Of a stretch of 35,901 nt of DNA, positions 1 to 8,219 are shown piece by piece (position 1 is the first letter of the stretch; every line of letters begins with the position of its first letter). Location: contig CAMBEZ010000021.1 of NCBI GenBank assembly GCA_945865885.1, forward strand, positions 1-35,901, written 5' to 3'. The notes under the pieces are model-generated. The model saw nothing but the letters and a program-made list of their open reading frames with translations, had not been told where the DNA came from and searched no databases. A program made the translations under genes and the position numbers. This stretch comes from Owenweeksia hongkongensis DSM 17368 (GTDB lineage Bacteria; Bacteroidota; Bacteroidia; Flavobacteriales; Schleiferiaceae).

Positions 1-120
1 TTTCAGCCCGCGGGAAAGAAGCAGCACACGCGCATGGAAATCTTGAAATGGGAAAAGCGGCCCGGATTGACGCCGTCCTTTTTTACGGTGGATAAATTGA
101 AGGCGCTTCCCGTTCAATGA
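1..120 (+). CDS. C-terminal end of a LolA-like outer-membrane lipoprotein-sorting protein (5' truncated)
   Basis: The reading frame is open from base 1 and ends with TGA at 118-120, giving 39 residues that end in ...FFTVDKLKALPVQ. The pattern of a short basic strand with MEIL, then a proline-rich turn and a final FFTxDxLKxL helix resembles the end of LolA-like lipoprotein-sorting proteins in Bacteroidota. These often sit directly before a pair of FtsX-type permeases and their ATPase, exactly as here. Its stop codon overlaps the next gene's ATG (ATGA), so the two are probably translationally coupled. The family call rests on a short tail plus gene context and should be treated as probable only. 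Confidence 0.55.
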   Translation, partial: FQPAGKKQHTRMEILKWEKRPGLTPSFFTVDKLKALPVQ

Positions 121-1334
121 GCGCTTTTCACCAGCCGCCGCAGGCGGCCGCGCGCCTGGCGCTGCGTTTGGCGTGGCGCAATTTGGGTCGCAACCGGCGT
201 CGAAGCGCCATTTCCGTTGCGGCCGTAGCGTTTGCGCTGTTTTTTGCGGTGGTCATGCGCTCGCTGCAGCTGGGCGTGTACGGCCACATGATTGAGACCT
301 TGGTGGGCAATGTTTTGGGCTATACGGAGGTTGCGGCAGAAGGGTATTGGCCCCTGCAGTCTTTGGACGCGGCCCTGCCGGAGAATCCGGAGTGGCTGGC
401 GGCCGTAGAAGCCGACGATCAGGTGGGCAAGGCCGCGCCGCGCGTTTCTGGTTTTGCCTGGCTCAGCGGCGCCAAGGGCGGGAGTGCCGCCCAATTGGTT
501 GGGATTGACGCGGCGCGCGAAAAGCGCGGCGTGGGCGACGGCCCGCCCGGAAGCATTTGGCTGGGCCCGGGATTGGCGCGGCAGCTGGGCGTAACCGTGG
601 GCGACTCCGTGGTGGGTTTGGGCCAAGGATACCAAGGCAGTTTTGCCAACGGAGGATTTGTGGTGGCCGGCGAAGTCACCGTGGGCAATCCGGATTTGGA
701 GAAGCGCTTGGCCGTTATTTCCCTGCTCGACGCCCAACAGTTTTACGGTGCTTACGGGCTGTGGACCTCCGTGGTTTTGTCTCCGGACGAACCCACCAAT
801 CACCGCGCCGTGGCGGCGCGGCTGCCCCAAGACCACCCGCTGGAAGGAGCCGTTTGGCGTACTTGGGAGGAGCGCATGCCGGAATTGGACCAAGCCATTC
901 GCGCGGATTCCACCGGAGGGTTGGTGGTGCTGTCGGTGCTGTACGTGGTCATTGGTTTTGGCTTGCTGGGCACCATGCTGATGCTGGCGGAAGAGCGCAA
1001 ACGCGAGTTCAGCATGCAAATTGCGTTGGGGGTGTCCCGCCGGCTGCTGGCAGCAACCGTCTTTCTGGAGGCCACCTTCTTGGCGGCACTGGGCGCCTTG
1101 ATAGGCGGTGGCGCCGGCCGGCTGGCTATGGAAATCATGCACGTGTACCCCCTGCGTTTGCGCGGAGAGTTGGCGGAAGCCATTGTACGTCAGGGCTGGG
1201 CCCCCATTTTACCCCCCAGCATGGACCCCTCCATTGTGGTGACCCACGCCCTGCTCATTTGGTTGTTGGCCGTTCTGGTGGCTTTGTGGCCGGTGCGCGC
1301 TGTGTTTAACGCTCCAACGGTTTTTCGCGGATGA
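117..1334 (+). CDS. FtsX/MacB-type ABC transporter permease (first of pair)
   Basis: This 405-residue inner-membrane protein has the LolC/LolE/MacB layout. A conserved RLAWRNLGRNRRRS segment precedes the first membrane helix (about residues 30-55), a periplasmic domain of roughly 200 residues follows, and three C-terminal helices start near residue 270 with the typical coupling loop EERKREFSMQIALGVSRR. Such permeases do not pass substrates through a channel; they move lipoproteins or periplasmic cargo by mechanotransmission. The ATG at 117 overlaps the stop of the LolA-like gene, and the 3' end overlaps the second permease by 4 bases. The LolA-like neighbour suggests a role in lipoprotein or envelope traffic, but the substrate cannot be read from the sequence. 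Confidence 0.85.
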   Translation: MSAFHQPPQAAARLALRLAWRNLGRNRRRSAISVAAVAFALFFAVVMRSLQLGVYGHMIETLVGNVLGYTEVAAEGYWPLQSLDAALPENPEWLAAVEADDQVGKAAPRVSGFAWLSGAKGGSAAQLVGIDAAREKRGVGDGPPGSIWLGPGLARQLGVTVGDSVVGLGQGYQGSFANGGFVVAGEVTVGNPDLEKRLAVISLLDAQQFYGAYGLWTSVVLSPDEPTNHRAVAARLPQDHPLEGAVWRTWEERMPELDQAIRADSTGGLVVLSVLYVVIGFGLLGTMLMLAEERKREFSMQIALGVSRRLLAATVFLEATFLAALGALIGGGAGRLAMEIMHVYPLRLRGELAEAIVRQGWAPILPPSMDPSIVVTHALLIWLLAVLVALWPVRAVFNAPTVFRG

Positions 1335-2587
1335 CGTCCGGTTTGGTACTCTTGCTGCGCATGGCGTGGCGCAACATCTGGCGCAATCCCGTGCGCAGTT
1401 CCGTGGTTTTTGTGTCCATGGGCCTGGGCGTGTGGGCCGGGCTCTTCCTCATGGGTTGGGCCAGCGGCATCAACGACGCCCGCGTGCAAGACGCCATCGA
1501 CGACTATTTGGCCCACGGCCACGTCCACGTTGCGGGCTACACTGCAGACGGCACCAACCTGAGTGCCCTCCTACCCAATGCTTCTGCCGCCGTAGCCCAG
1601 TTGGAAGCACGGCCCGACGTGCGCGGGGTGGCTCCGCGCTTGCAAGTACCCGCCATGGTGCAGGCGGCCCTGGGTTCCAGCGGATTGCTCCTCCAAGGAG
1701 TGGATCCCCAACGAGAAGCCCAACTCTTCACCATTCCGCACCGCTTGCTCGACGGCGCTTTTTTGGCAGATACCGCACGCGAATTCAACGGCGTGGTGGT
1801 GGGCCAGGCCTTGGCCAAACGCTTGGATTTGCGCGTGGGCGACCCCGTCGTTTTTACCTACCAGGACACCGCCGCCACCGTCCACAGCACCCTGTACACC
1901 GTGGAAGGCCTCTACGACGGCACCTCCAACCTGACGGAGGAGGCCGTGGCCTACGTTCGCTTGGACCAACTCGCCACCGAACTGGGCGTGCCCCAAGCAG
2001 CGCACGACTTGGCTTTTCGGGTGGATCCGTCGGCTGCGCGCCAGAAAGAGTCTTTGGAAGCGGTTTGTGCAGAGATTCAAGAAGATTTCCCGGCGTTTCA
2101 GGTTAAATCCTGGCGCAAAACGGCCCCGGAAATGGGCTACGTAGACGAAATCATGGCCCAAGCTTTGCTGTTGTTTATGGGCATCATGCTCTTGGCCATG
2201 GCCTTTGGCATCCTAAACACCATGCTCATGGCGATTTTGGAACGCCAACGGGAACTGGGCATGTTGATGGCCGTGGGCCTCACCCGCCAGCGTGTTTTTG
2301 CGTTGGTGGTGCTGGAAACCGTCTTGCTCACCGGCATTGGGCTTCCATTTGGCCTTCTGCTGGGCCACGCCACCCTGGTCTTCACCAACCGCACCGGCAT
2401 TTCCTTGGAAGCATTTGCGGACGGCCTTGCTGAATTTGGCATTTCGCCCGTCATCTACCCCCAAGTGGTGACCCACTGGTACCTGCCGGTGGTGGCCTTG
2501 GTTTTTGTTCTATCCCTTTTGGCGTCGCTGATGCCCGCACGCAAAGCCGTCTCCCTCAACCCCATCGAAAGCATGCGCGCCCTATGA
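1331..2587 (+). CDS. FtsX/MacB-type ABC transporter permease (second of pair)
   Basis: This 418-residue paralogue of the upstream permease starts with LLRMAWRNIWRNPVRSS before membrane helix 1, has a large periplasmic MacB-like domain (about residues 45-265), and ends with three hydrophobic segments. The FtsX signature ERQRELGMLMAVGLTRQRV lies in the cytoplasmic loop, and the last residues LMPARKAVSLNPIESMRAL match the usual FtsX end (ARxAxxxxPxxAL). With the first permease and the ATPase it should form a heterodimeric transporter of LolCDE/MacB topology. ATGA overlaps at both ends tie it tightly into the operon. Confidence 0.87.
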   Translation: MTSGLVLLLRMAWRNIWRNPVRSSVVFVSMGLGVWAGLFLMGWASGINDARVQDAIDDYLAHGHVHVAGYTADGTNLSALLPNASAAVAQLEARPDVRGVAPRLQVPAMVQAALGSSGLLLQGVDPQREAQLFTIPHRLLDGAFLADTAREFNGVVVGQALAKRLDLRVGDPVVFTYQDTAATVHSTLYTVEGLYDGTSNLTEEAVAYVRLDQLATELGVPQAAHDLAFRVDPSAARQKESLEAVCAEIQEDFPAFQVKSWRKTAPEMGYVDEIMAQALLLFMGIMLLAMAFGILNTMLMAILERQRELGMLMAVGLTRQRVFALVVLETVLLTGIGLPFGLLLGHATLVFTNRTGISLEAFADGLAEFGISPVIYPQVVTHWYLPVVALVFVLSLLASLMPARKAVSLNPIESMRAL

Positions 2588-3270
2588 GCCTCATTACTCT
2601 CTCCAACCTGACCAAAGTATACACCGAAACGGCCTCCGATGTGGTGGCGGTGGATTCCGTTCAATTGACGTTGGAGGCCGGCGAATTCGCCGCACTCGTA
2701 GGACCGTCGGGCTGCGGAAAAACCACCCTGCTCAACTTGATTGGGGGCCTGGACCGCCCCACTGCAGGAAGTGTGGTGGTGAGCGGCACCGATTTGAGCA
2801 CCCTTTCCGACGCGGACTTGGTTCGGTTTCGACTGGAGCACATTGGTTTCGTTTTTCAGGCCTACAACCTCATTCCCGTGTTGACGGCCCTGGAGAATAC
2901 CGTCTTTATTCTGGAGTTGCAAGGCGTTGCTGCGGCCGAGCGCAACCGTCGCGGCATGGAGCTGTTGGACGCTGTGGGCTTGGCAGACAAGGCCCACCAC
3001 CGTCCGGCACAACTGTCTGGAGGTCAGCAGCAACGCGTGGCTGTGGCGCGCGCTCTGGCGTCCAAACCCGCTTTTGTTTTGGCGGACGAACCCACGGCCA
3101 ACCTGGATTCCAAAAGTGCCTCCACGCTGTTGGACATCATGTTGGACCTGAACCGCACGGAGGGCACCTTGTTCTTGTTCTCCACCCACGACCCCCGGGT
3201 GGTGGACCGCGCCCGACGCACCTTCCACTTGGAGGACGGTCGGGTACTTCGGGAGGAGCGAAAGTCCTGA
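2584..3270 (+). CDS. ABC transporter ATP-binding protein (LolD/MacB family)
   Basis: This 228-residue nucleotide-binding subunit carries Walker A GPSGCGKTT at residues 40-48, a Q-loop in GFVFQAYNLIPVLTALEN, the signature LSGGQQQR near 145-152, Walker B FVLADEPTANLD near 164-175 and the switch histidine in FSTHDPR. FQxxNLIPxLTxxEN is typical of the LolD/FtsE/MacB group, in keeping with the two FtsX-like permeases before it. It powers that exporter from the cytoplasmic face. It overlaps the second permease by 4 bases and is the last gene of the operon. The 57-base gap to the convergent uvrC has no convincing terminator hairpin. Confidence 0.92.
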   Translation: MSLITLSNLTKVYTETASDVVAVDSVQLTLEAGEFAALVGPSGCGKTTLLNLIGGLDRPTAGSVVVSGTDLSTLSDADLVRFRLEHIGFVFQAYNLIPVLTALENTVFILELQGVAAAERNRRGMELLDAVGLADKAHHRPAQLSGGQQQRVAVARALASKPAFVLADEPTANLDSKSASTLLDIMLDLNRTEGTLFLFSTHDPRVVDRARRTFHLEDGRVLREERKS

Positions 3271-3327
3271 GCTAGACTGCGGCTCGCACAATCGGTGAGC
3301 ACTTTAGTGCCAATTGAGCGAAGCGCC

Positions 3328-5151
3328 TTAATCTCCCGCCTCGGGAGCCTCCAACGCCGCCTTGACGGCCGCAGCCTTTTTGCTGCCCACCACCGCCACC
3401 ACTTCCTCCAGTGTGGCCCTTTCAATGCCCGCCGCACTTTTGAAGTGGGACAGCAGCAGCTCCACGGTGGCGGGTCCCACGCCCGCGATGGTCTCCAGCC
3501 GCGTGGCAATGGTTCCCTTGCTTCGTCGGTTTCGGTGGTGCGTAATGCCAAACCGATGCGCCTCGTCCCGGGCGCGCTGCAGCACCTTCAGCGTCTCCGA
3601 CCGCTTGTCCAAATAGAGGGGGTCGCTGTCTCCGGGGTAGTACAGTTCTTCCAAACGTTTGGCAATGCCGATGATGGAAATCTTCCCGCGCAACCCCAGT
3701 TCGTTCAGGGCTTCTAAGGCGGCGGAGAGCTGCCCCTTCCCGCCGTCCACCAGAATCAACTGCGGCAACGGCTGCTCCTCCTCCAACAAACGCTTGTAGC
3801 GGCGCGTAATGACCTCCGCCATGGTGGCAAAGTCGTTGGGTCCCTCCACCGTTTTCACGTTAAAGTGGCGGTAGTCCCGCTTGGACGGTTTGCCGTCCTT
3901 GAACACCACGCACGCGCTCACCGGAAAATCCCCGTGAAAATTGGAGTTGTCAAAACACTCAAAATGCCGCGGTTCCACCGGCAAGCGAAGGTCCGTCTGC
4001 ATCTGCTTCATCAACCGGTTGACGTGTCGGTCCGGATCCACAATGCTCAGGTTCTTCAGTTTTTCCAATCGATAAGCCCGCGCGTTGCGCAAAGACAGTT
4101 CAATCAGCCGCACTTTATCGCCCCGCTGGGGAACCGTGACCTTCACCCCGTCGATCTCCAAGTCCAGCGGCTGGGAGAGCAGGATTTCCGACGTTTCGGA
4201 GCCAAAGAGCTCCCGCAACTCGGCCACACCCACGGCCAGCAATTCGGCGTCGGACTCGTCCAGTTTCTTTTTAAACTCCAAGGTGTGCCCGCGCACCACC
4301 GCGCCTTCGCGCAGCACCAAGCCGTTGACGTACGCAAACTCGGCGTCGCTCAACAGCGTGAAGACGTCGGCGTCCCCAACGGTGGGGTTCACCACGGTGG
4401 ATTTGGCCTGGTATTTTTCCAATAAAACCAAGCGATCTTTCGCTTCCTGGGCCGCCTCAAACTCCAGCGCCGCAGCATGCTCCTCCATCTGGGTGTGCAG
4501 AATCTTTTTGGCGTGCCGCAGCCGTCCTTTCAGCAGGGAGCGAACGGATTCCAACGTCCGCGCGTAATCTACTTCGGTCTGATCCCCCACGCACGGTCCC
4601 TTGCAGTTCTTGAGGTGGTACTCCAAACAAACTTTGAATTTGCCTTGACGGATGTTGTCTTGCGTCAGGGCTAAATTGCAGGTGCGCAGCGGATACAGTT
4701 GTTTGATCAAGTCCAGCACCGTGTACATGCCCTTGCTGGACACATAGGGCCCGTAGTATTCGCCCTCGCGCGGCTTGAATTGAAAGGTGGGGTACACCCG
4801 CGGGAACCGTTCCTTTTTAATGACGATCCACGGGTAGCTCTTGCCGTCCTTCAGGTTGATGTTGTACTTGGGCTGCTCCTTCTTGATCAGCGTGTTTTCC
4901 AGCAAAAGCGCCTCGTACTCGGTCTCCGTCACCATGAATTCTATCCGACGGACCTGAAGCACCATGTTTTGAAGGCGTTGGTTGTCGTGCTTGCCCCGGA
5001 AATAAGAGTTGACCCGATTCTTCAGGCTTTTGGCCTTCCCGATGTACAGAATCTTGTCGTCGGCATCGATGTGCTTGTAAATGCCCGGTTTTTCGGGCAA
5101 GCTGCGCAAGAAAACGCGCAAATGGGCAAAGGGATCCAAACCGTCGGGCAC
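3328..5151 (-). CDS. uvrC: excinuclease ABC subunit C
   Basis: UvrC makes both incisions flanking a DNA lesion in nucleotide excision repair with UvrA and UvrB. The 607-residue protein has the full order: GIY-YIG nuclease (PGIYKHIDADDKILYIGKAK, residues about 21-40), a UVR segment (around 205-240), the RNase H-like endonuclease domain (ECFDNSNFHGDFPVSACVVF, then ILVDGGKGQL), and a C-terminal helix-hairpin-helix (LETIAGVGPATVELLLSHF). Translation starts at GTG 5151-5149, which places the GIY-YIG domain at the usual distance from the N-terminus. A TAGTTTTG box sits four bases upstream of that GTG, so the transcript may be leaderless. It is separated from the upstream minus-strand gene by a strong terminator and a 16-bp-period repeat. 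Confidence 0.97.
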   Translation of the reverse strand: MPDGLDPFAHLRVFLRSLPEKPGIYKHIDADDKILYIGKAKSLKNRVNSYFRGKHDNQRLQNMVLQVRRIEFMVTETEYEALLLENTLIKKEQPKYNINLKDGKSYPWIVIKKERFPRVYPTFQFKPREGEYYGPYVSSKGMYTVLDLIKQLYPLRTCNLALTQDNIRQGKFKVCLEYHLKNCKGPCVGDQTEVDYARTLESVRSLLKGRLRHAKKILHTQMEEHAAALEFEAAQEAKDRLVLLEKYQAKSTVVNPTVGDADVFTLLSDAEFAYVNGLVLREGAVVRGHTLEFKKKLDESDAELLAVGVAELRELFGSETSEILLSQPLDLEIDGVKVTVPQRGDKVRLIELSLRNARAYRLEKLKNLSIVDPDRHVNRLMKQMQTDLRLPVEPRHFECFDNSNFHGDFPVSACVVFKDGKPSKRDYRHFNVKTVEGPNDFATMAEVITRRYKRLLEEEQPLPQLILVDGGKGQLSAALEALNELGLRGKISIIGIAKRLEELYYPGDSDPLYLDKRSETLKVLQRARDEAHRFGITHHRNRRSKGTIATRLETIAGVGPATVELLLSHFKSAAGIERATLEEVVAVVGSKKAAAVKAALEAPEAGD

Positions 5152-5155
5152 AGCA

Positions 5156-5163
5156 CAAAACTA
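5156..5163 (-). promoter_or_regulatory. putative -7 box of uvrC (TAGTTTTG)
   Basis: On the minus strand TAGTTTTG matches the Bacteroidota -7 consensus TAnnTTTG and is followed by four bases and the GTG start of uvrC. If the box is centred near -7, transcription begins at or within a few bases of the start codon. No TTTG -33 element lies at the expected 19-20 base spacing, so the assignment rests on the box and its position. Confidence 0.5.
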
Positions 5164-5224
5164 CTGCGTACGAAAACAGCACGGGCGGAAAACCGTACGG
5201 GTAGAAAACCGTACGGCCGTAAAA
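5157..5224. repeat. 16-bp-period tandem array between the upstream terminator and uvrC
   Basis: On the plus strand, four-base A tracts start at 5157, 5173, 5189, 5205 and 5221, exactly 16 bases apart. On the minus strand the units read TTTTACGGCCGTACGG, TTTTCTACCCGTACGG, TTTTCCGCCCGTGCTG, TTTTCGTACGCAGTAG, and a fifth begins TTTTG. Units two and three are the most alike, and units one and two share the self-complementary CCGTACGG. The last T4 tract is part of the uvrC -7 box. Because 16 is not a multiple of three, the array is not a repeated peptide. Function is unknown. Confidence 0.75.
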
Positions 5225-5225
5225 T

Positions 5226-5256
5226 AGCGAGGGCCGCCCACCGGGCGGCCCTCGCT
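5226..5256 (-). terminator. rho-independent terminator of the type IX secretion cargo gene
   Basis: A perfect 14-bp stem (AGCGAGGGCCGCCC paired with GGGCGGCCCTCGCT) encloses a 3-base loop. On the minus strand it is followed by ATTTTA, as expected of an intrinsic terminator for the gene ending at 5292. A smaller hairpin (CGCGCC-TCCG-GGCGCG, 5261-5276) lies between the stop codon and this stem. It should insulate uvrC from upstream transcription. Confidence 0.85.
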
Positions 5257-5291
5257 TCACCGCGCCTCCGGGCGCGTGCTAAAAAGATCGA

Positions 5292-7475
5292 TTACTTCTG
5301 CAGCAACGTCACGTTGCCCTTCCACTGCCGACGTCGTCCAGCGTAAGCAGGTGGCGTGTTGTTGGCAGCATCGAACGCTTCCACAATGTAGAAGTAAACG
5401 CCGGCGGGCAAAGGCTGACCTTGGCGGTCTTCGCCCTTCCACGGATCGCTGTTGTCGTAGTTGTAGTTCTCGTACACCAACAGTCCGGTCCGGTCAAAAA
5501 TCTTCACAATCCGGTCCGTTTGGTAGCTCATCAAACCGCGAATGGTGAATCCGTCGTTCCGACCGTCGCCGTTGGGAGTGAATACGTTGGGCACCGTTAA
5601 GGAGTCAATCGGGGGAATCGGCGGCACGGGCTCGCCCACTTGAATCCAGTTGGACCAAGCCGTGTCTTCCGCAGACACCTGGCTCATGTTGCGTACGGTG
5701 CGAATACGCACTGCGTACAGACCCGGGCCAATGTTCGGGTGCAGCACCGTTGCGGTGGTATCTCCGTTTGGCGTGCCGTAGTTTTCCCACAACCACAGGT
5801 TTGGTCCAATGCTCGTACCCCACTGAATTTGGTACTGCGGGTTGTTCCAACCGTTGTATTCGTTCCAAACCACCGGCACGCTCGAAGCCGTGGTCAAGTT
5901 GCCGCGCAGCCACATGCTGTGCACCACGTTGGTGGGAGGCATCGGCTGTTGGTTCAAGATCATCTGCACGTAGTAGCGGTAGGACCGTGCGTCTACTTTC
6001 GCTGCATCTACGCTAACGTCCACAAATTCACGGGCTGCGGAGTCGTTCAACGAAGCAATGGGTTGGTAGGTCGCTCCTCCGTCTGCCGAACGGTAAACGC
6101 GGTACAGGTTGAACAAGTAGGACGGGAAGGTGGCGGGATCAATTTGCCAGTACAAATGCGGATGTTCGTCCTCATCGATGGAGACGTTCCGGAGCTGCAT
6201 GTCCAAATTGATGCAGTTGTTCACCTTCAGAATGATGGTGTCGAACTCATTCATGTCCTTGCCGCACTTGTTCAGCAAGGTGTTTCCGTCGTTGCCCACT
6301 TTGGAGTACAGGAAGTAATCCCCGTTTAACGAGAGCGGCTTGCTCAATTTGACCAACAAACTGTCCGTTTCGCCGTTGAAATCTGGGTAGCCCACCAACT
6401 GCAAAATCGGAATGGGCTGACCGTTGGGCGAAGTCAAACGGAAGTCTGAACCGTCGGGGGACACCGAGGCCATCTCCACCGACAACGTAAAGCGCAGCAT
6501 CACAGAGGAATCCAAGCAGTTGTACTGGCGAACTTGACGACCGCGGTTGTCCAAGCTCACTCCGGGGGACGGGAACTTCAACTTTACTCCGGCGTTTACA
6601 ATGGGCAAACAGTTGTTCGCCACGGTCACCTGGATTTCTCGGTTGGAGGACCCCACTTTTTCCCAGAAACCATAGAGCGTGTCGTATCGGTATTCGTTCA
6701 CGCGGACCGCAATAACCGACGTCTCTGCCTGAGTAGCTGTAAAGGTGATGTTTCCCGTTTGTGCGTTCAAGACAAAGGGGTTCGCTGCGCTGGCGGTAAT
6801 GGGCGCGGTATACGTGTACCCCGCATTGTACCCCAAGGAAACCCCAGTAGTGCCACCCAATTGACGCGCGGGAAGCAATTCGTAGGCAATGGAGTCGCCA
6901 TCTAACTCAATGGCGTTCTGCAGGTAGTTGGTGTAGCCGCCGATGCAGATGTAGCTCAACGGGATGGAGACGAAGCTGGGGGACGAATTCTTGCCCAACG
7001 TGTTGTTCAATTCGGTTTCGAAGTAAAAACCTTGACCGCCAGAGTTGTTCAGCGCGGTGATGTTGAATACCCGGCAGCAGGTTTGCCAGTACATGTAGTA
7101 ATCGTTGCACACTTGAGGCAATACCACATACCCGTAGTGAACGTTGATCATGGGGCTGTAGACGGCGCTGCCTGCTCCTGGTGCGATGCAATCGTACGCG
7201 CCCAAATTGGCGGCACTGAAGGCAGCGCCGGGGCGGGTCACCGTGACGTTGGTGTTGATGTTGCAACTGGCCGAACGGATGGTTACCGTTTGGGTTGCGC
7301 CCGGGTCAAAAGCGGTTTGTTCCCAGTAGATCACCAATTTGATCCGGTACTGGTTGGGCACGCCTGTGGAATCTCCCACGTATTTGTATTGGATGTCTCC
7401 GCCCAAAATGTGGGAGGCGCGAGCGCCAAAAGATGCGGTAAGCACCAGGGCGAGGAGAAGTAGAATACGTTTCAT
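5292..7475 (-). CDS. secreted protein with gliding motility-associated (T9SS type B) C-terminal domain
   Basis: This 727-residue exported protein begins with a Sec signal peptide (MKRILLLLALVLTASFGARA, then SHILGGDIQYKY, a very common mature start in this Bacteroidota family). The body has fibronectin-like beta segments, including one with VYRSADGGATYQPIASLND, and scattered cysteines. The last hundred residues form the gliding-motility C-terminal domain (NVFTPNGDGRNDGF, then VKIFDRTGLLVYE and LPAGVYFYIVEA, ending WKGNVTLLQK). That domain routes cargo through the type IX system and usually retains it at the cell surface. A surface adhesin or matrix role is an inference; no catalytic motif is visible. 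It is transcribed alone, ending at a strong terminator. Confidence 0.93.
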   Translation of the reverse strand: MKRILLLLALVLTASFGARASHILGGDIQYKYVGDSTGVPNQYRIKLVIYWEQTAFDPGATQTVTIRSASCNINTNVTVTRPGAAFSAANLGAYDCIAPGAGSAVYSPMINVHYGYVVLPQVCNDYYMYWQTCCRVFNITALNNSGGQGFYFETELNNTLGKNSSPSFVSIPLSYICIGGYTNYLQNAIELDGDSIAYELLPARQLGGTTGVSLGYNAGYTYTAPITASAANPFVLNAQTGNITFTATQAETSVIAVRVNEYRYDTLYGFWEKVGSSNREIQVTVANNCLPIVNAGVKLKFPSPGVSLDNRGRQVRQYNCLDSSVMLRFTLSVEMASVSPDGSDFRLTSPNGQPIPILQLVGYPDFNGETDSLLVKLSKPLSLNGDYFLYSKVGNDGNTLLNKCGKDMNEFDTIILKVNNCINLDMQLRNVSIDEDEHPHLYWQIDPATFPSYLFNLYRVYRSADGGATYQPIASLNDSAAREFVDVSVDAAKVDARSYRYYVQMILNQQPMPPTNVVHSMWLRGNLTTASSVPVVWNEYNGWNNPQYQIQWGTSIGPNLWLWENYGTPNGDTTATVLHPNIGPGLYAVRIRTVRNMSQVSAEDTAWSNWIQVGEPVPPIPPIDSLTVPNVFTPNGDGRNDGFTIRGLMSYQTDRIVKIFDRTGLLVYENYNYDNSDPWKGEDRQGQPLPAGVYFYIVEAFDAANNTPPAYAGRRRQWKGNVTLLQK

Positions 7476-7514
7476 CGTCGAATCGGTTGGAATCGTTGGA
7501 AATTTTTGTAGTTA

Positions 7515-7522
7515 CGAATGTA
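7515..7522 (-). promoter_or_regulatory. possible -7 box of the T9SS cargo gene (TACATTCG)
   Basis: The minus-strand sequence TACATTCG differs from TAnnTTTG at one position and lies 39 bases upstream of the ATG at 7475. It is the best candidate in the 115-base gap 7476-7590. No clear -33 element is visible, so this is a weak call. The same gap contains a 12-base palindrome CGGAGCGCTCCG at 7576-7587 just after the PAP2-like gene. Confidence 0.3.
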
Positions 7523-7590
7523 GCAATTAGTCTCGGTACCTGAGGAGGAAATGAGAGAACGACGCCTTCCACCGACGGAGCGCTCCGATG

Positions 7591-8214
7591 TCACCCGCGC
7601 ACGGCCAATAGGGCCACGGCGGGCAAGGCGCCAAAAAGGAGTCCCCAGACAATTTCAAGCGGAGTGTGTGCGCGGAGTTGGAGTCTTGCAGCGGCCACTC
7701 CACCCAAGAGGAAGACGGATGCGAGCAAGGGCCACGGGGACCAGCCCCATTCCAAGGAAGCTAGAGCGATGGAGGCGCTGGCAGCCGCCATCCCGGCCGT
7801 GTGGCCGCTTGCCTTGGTCCATAGGAGCGCTCCGTACACCAAGAAAACCGTGGCGCAGCCGGCCAGCAAAGACCAAGTCAGTACCTCCGGAAATCCCCAG
7901 CGAACGTTCAGTTTATAGGCCCAGTACATGCCGCCGGCAGCCACGGCCAACGGCCACTGACGGTCCGTGCGCAACGGTAAATGGAACGCGCTGACCAAGT
8001 TCATGCGGTGCAGTACGAAAGCCGAAAGAGCCGGTGCGCCTGCGGTACCCAAGAAAACCGCTCCCAAACTCCACCCAGAAAGCACACTCCAGCCGTTTGG
8101 TGCGGTCGCTAAAAATAGGGCGGCCAACTGGGTGGGTACCAGCATCGGGTGGAACACCGTGGACACGAGGCGCGCCCAGCGTGCGGACCATTGTTTTGGG
8201 ACGGTGGGTTCCAT
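7591..8214 (-). CDS. PAP2-superfamily-like integral membrane protein
   Basis: The 207-residue protein is mostly hydrophobic, with five or six likely membrane helices. KASGHTAG matches the PAP2 C2 motif region and ARLQLRAHTPLEI matches the C3 region with its histidine, in the form seen in Bacteroidota PAP2-like proteins. The usual C1 KX6RP motif is not evident, and the C3 aspartate position holds another residue, so lipid-phosphatase activity is uncertain. The frame is open far upstream inside rpoN, but that part reads as an out-of-frame shadow. The ATG at 8214, five bases after the rpoN stop, gives a sensible membrane protein. It is probably the last gene of asnS-rpoN-PAP2. Confidence 0.75.
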   Translation of the reverse strand: MEPTVPKQWSARWARLVSTVFHPMLVPTQLAALFLATAPNGWSVLSGWSLGAVFLGTAGAPALSAFVLHRMNLVSAFHLPLRTDRQWPLAVAAGGMYWAYKLNVRWGFPEVLTWSLLAGCATVFLVYGALLWTKASGHTAGMAAASASIALASLEWGWSPWPLLASVFLLGGVAAARLQLRAHTPLEIVWGLLFGALPAVALLAVRG

Positions 8215-8219
8215 AGGAA

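Noticed and set aside
3271-3327. Search for a bidirectional terminator between the ABC ATPase gene and uvrC
   Set aside because: No stem longer than a few pairs and no T run was seen.
4817-5260. Reading frame across the 16-bp array before uvrC
   Set aside because: The period is not a multiple of three, the frame runs out of phase into uvrC, and the residues show no family pattern.
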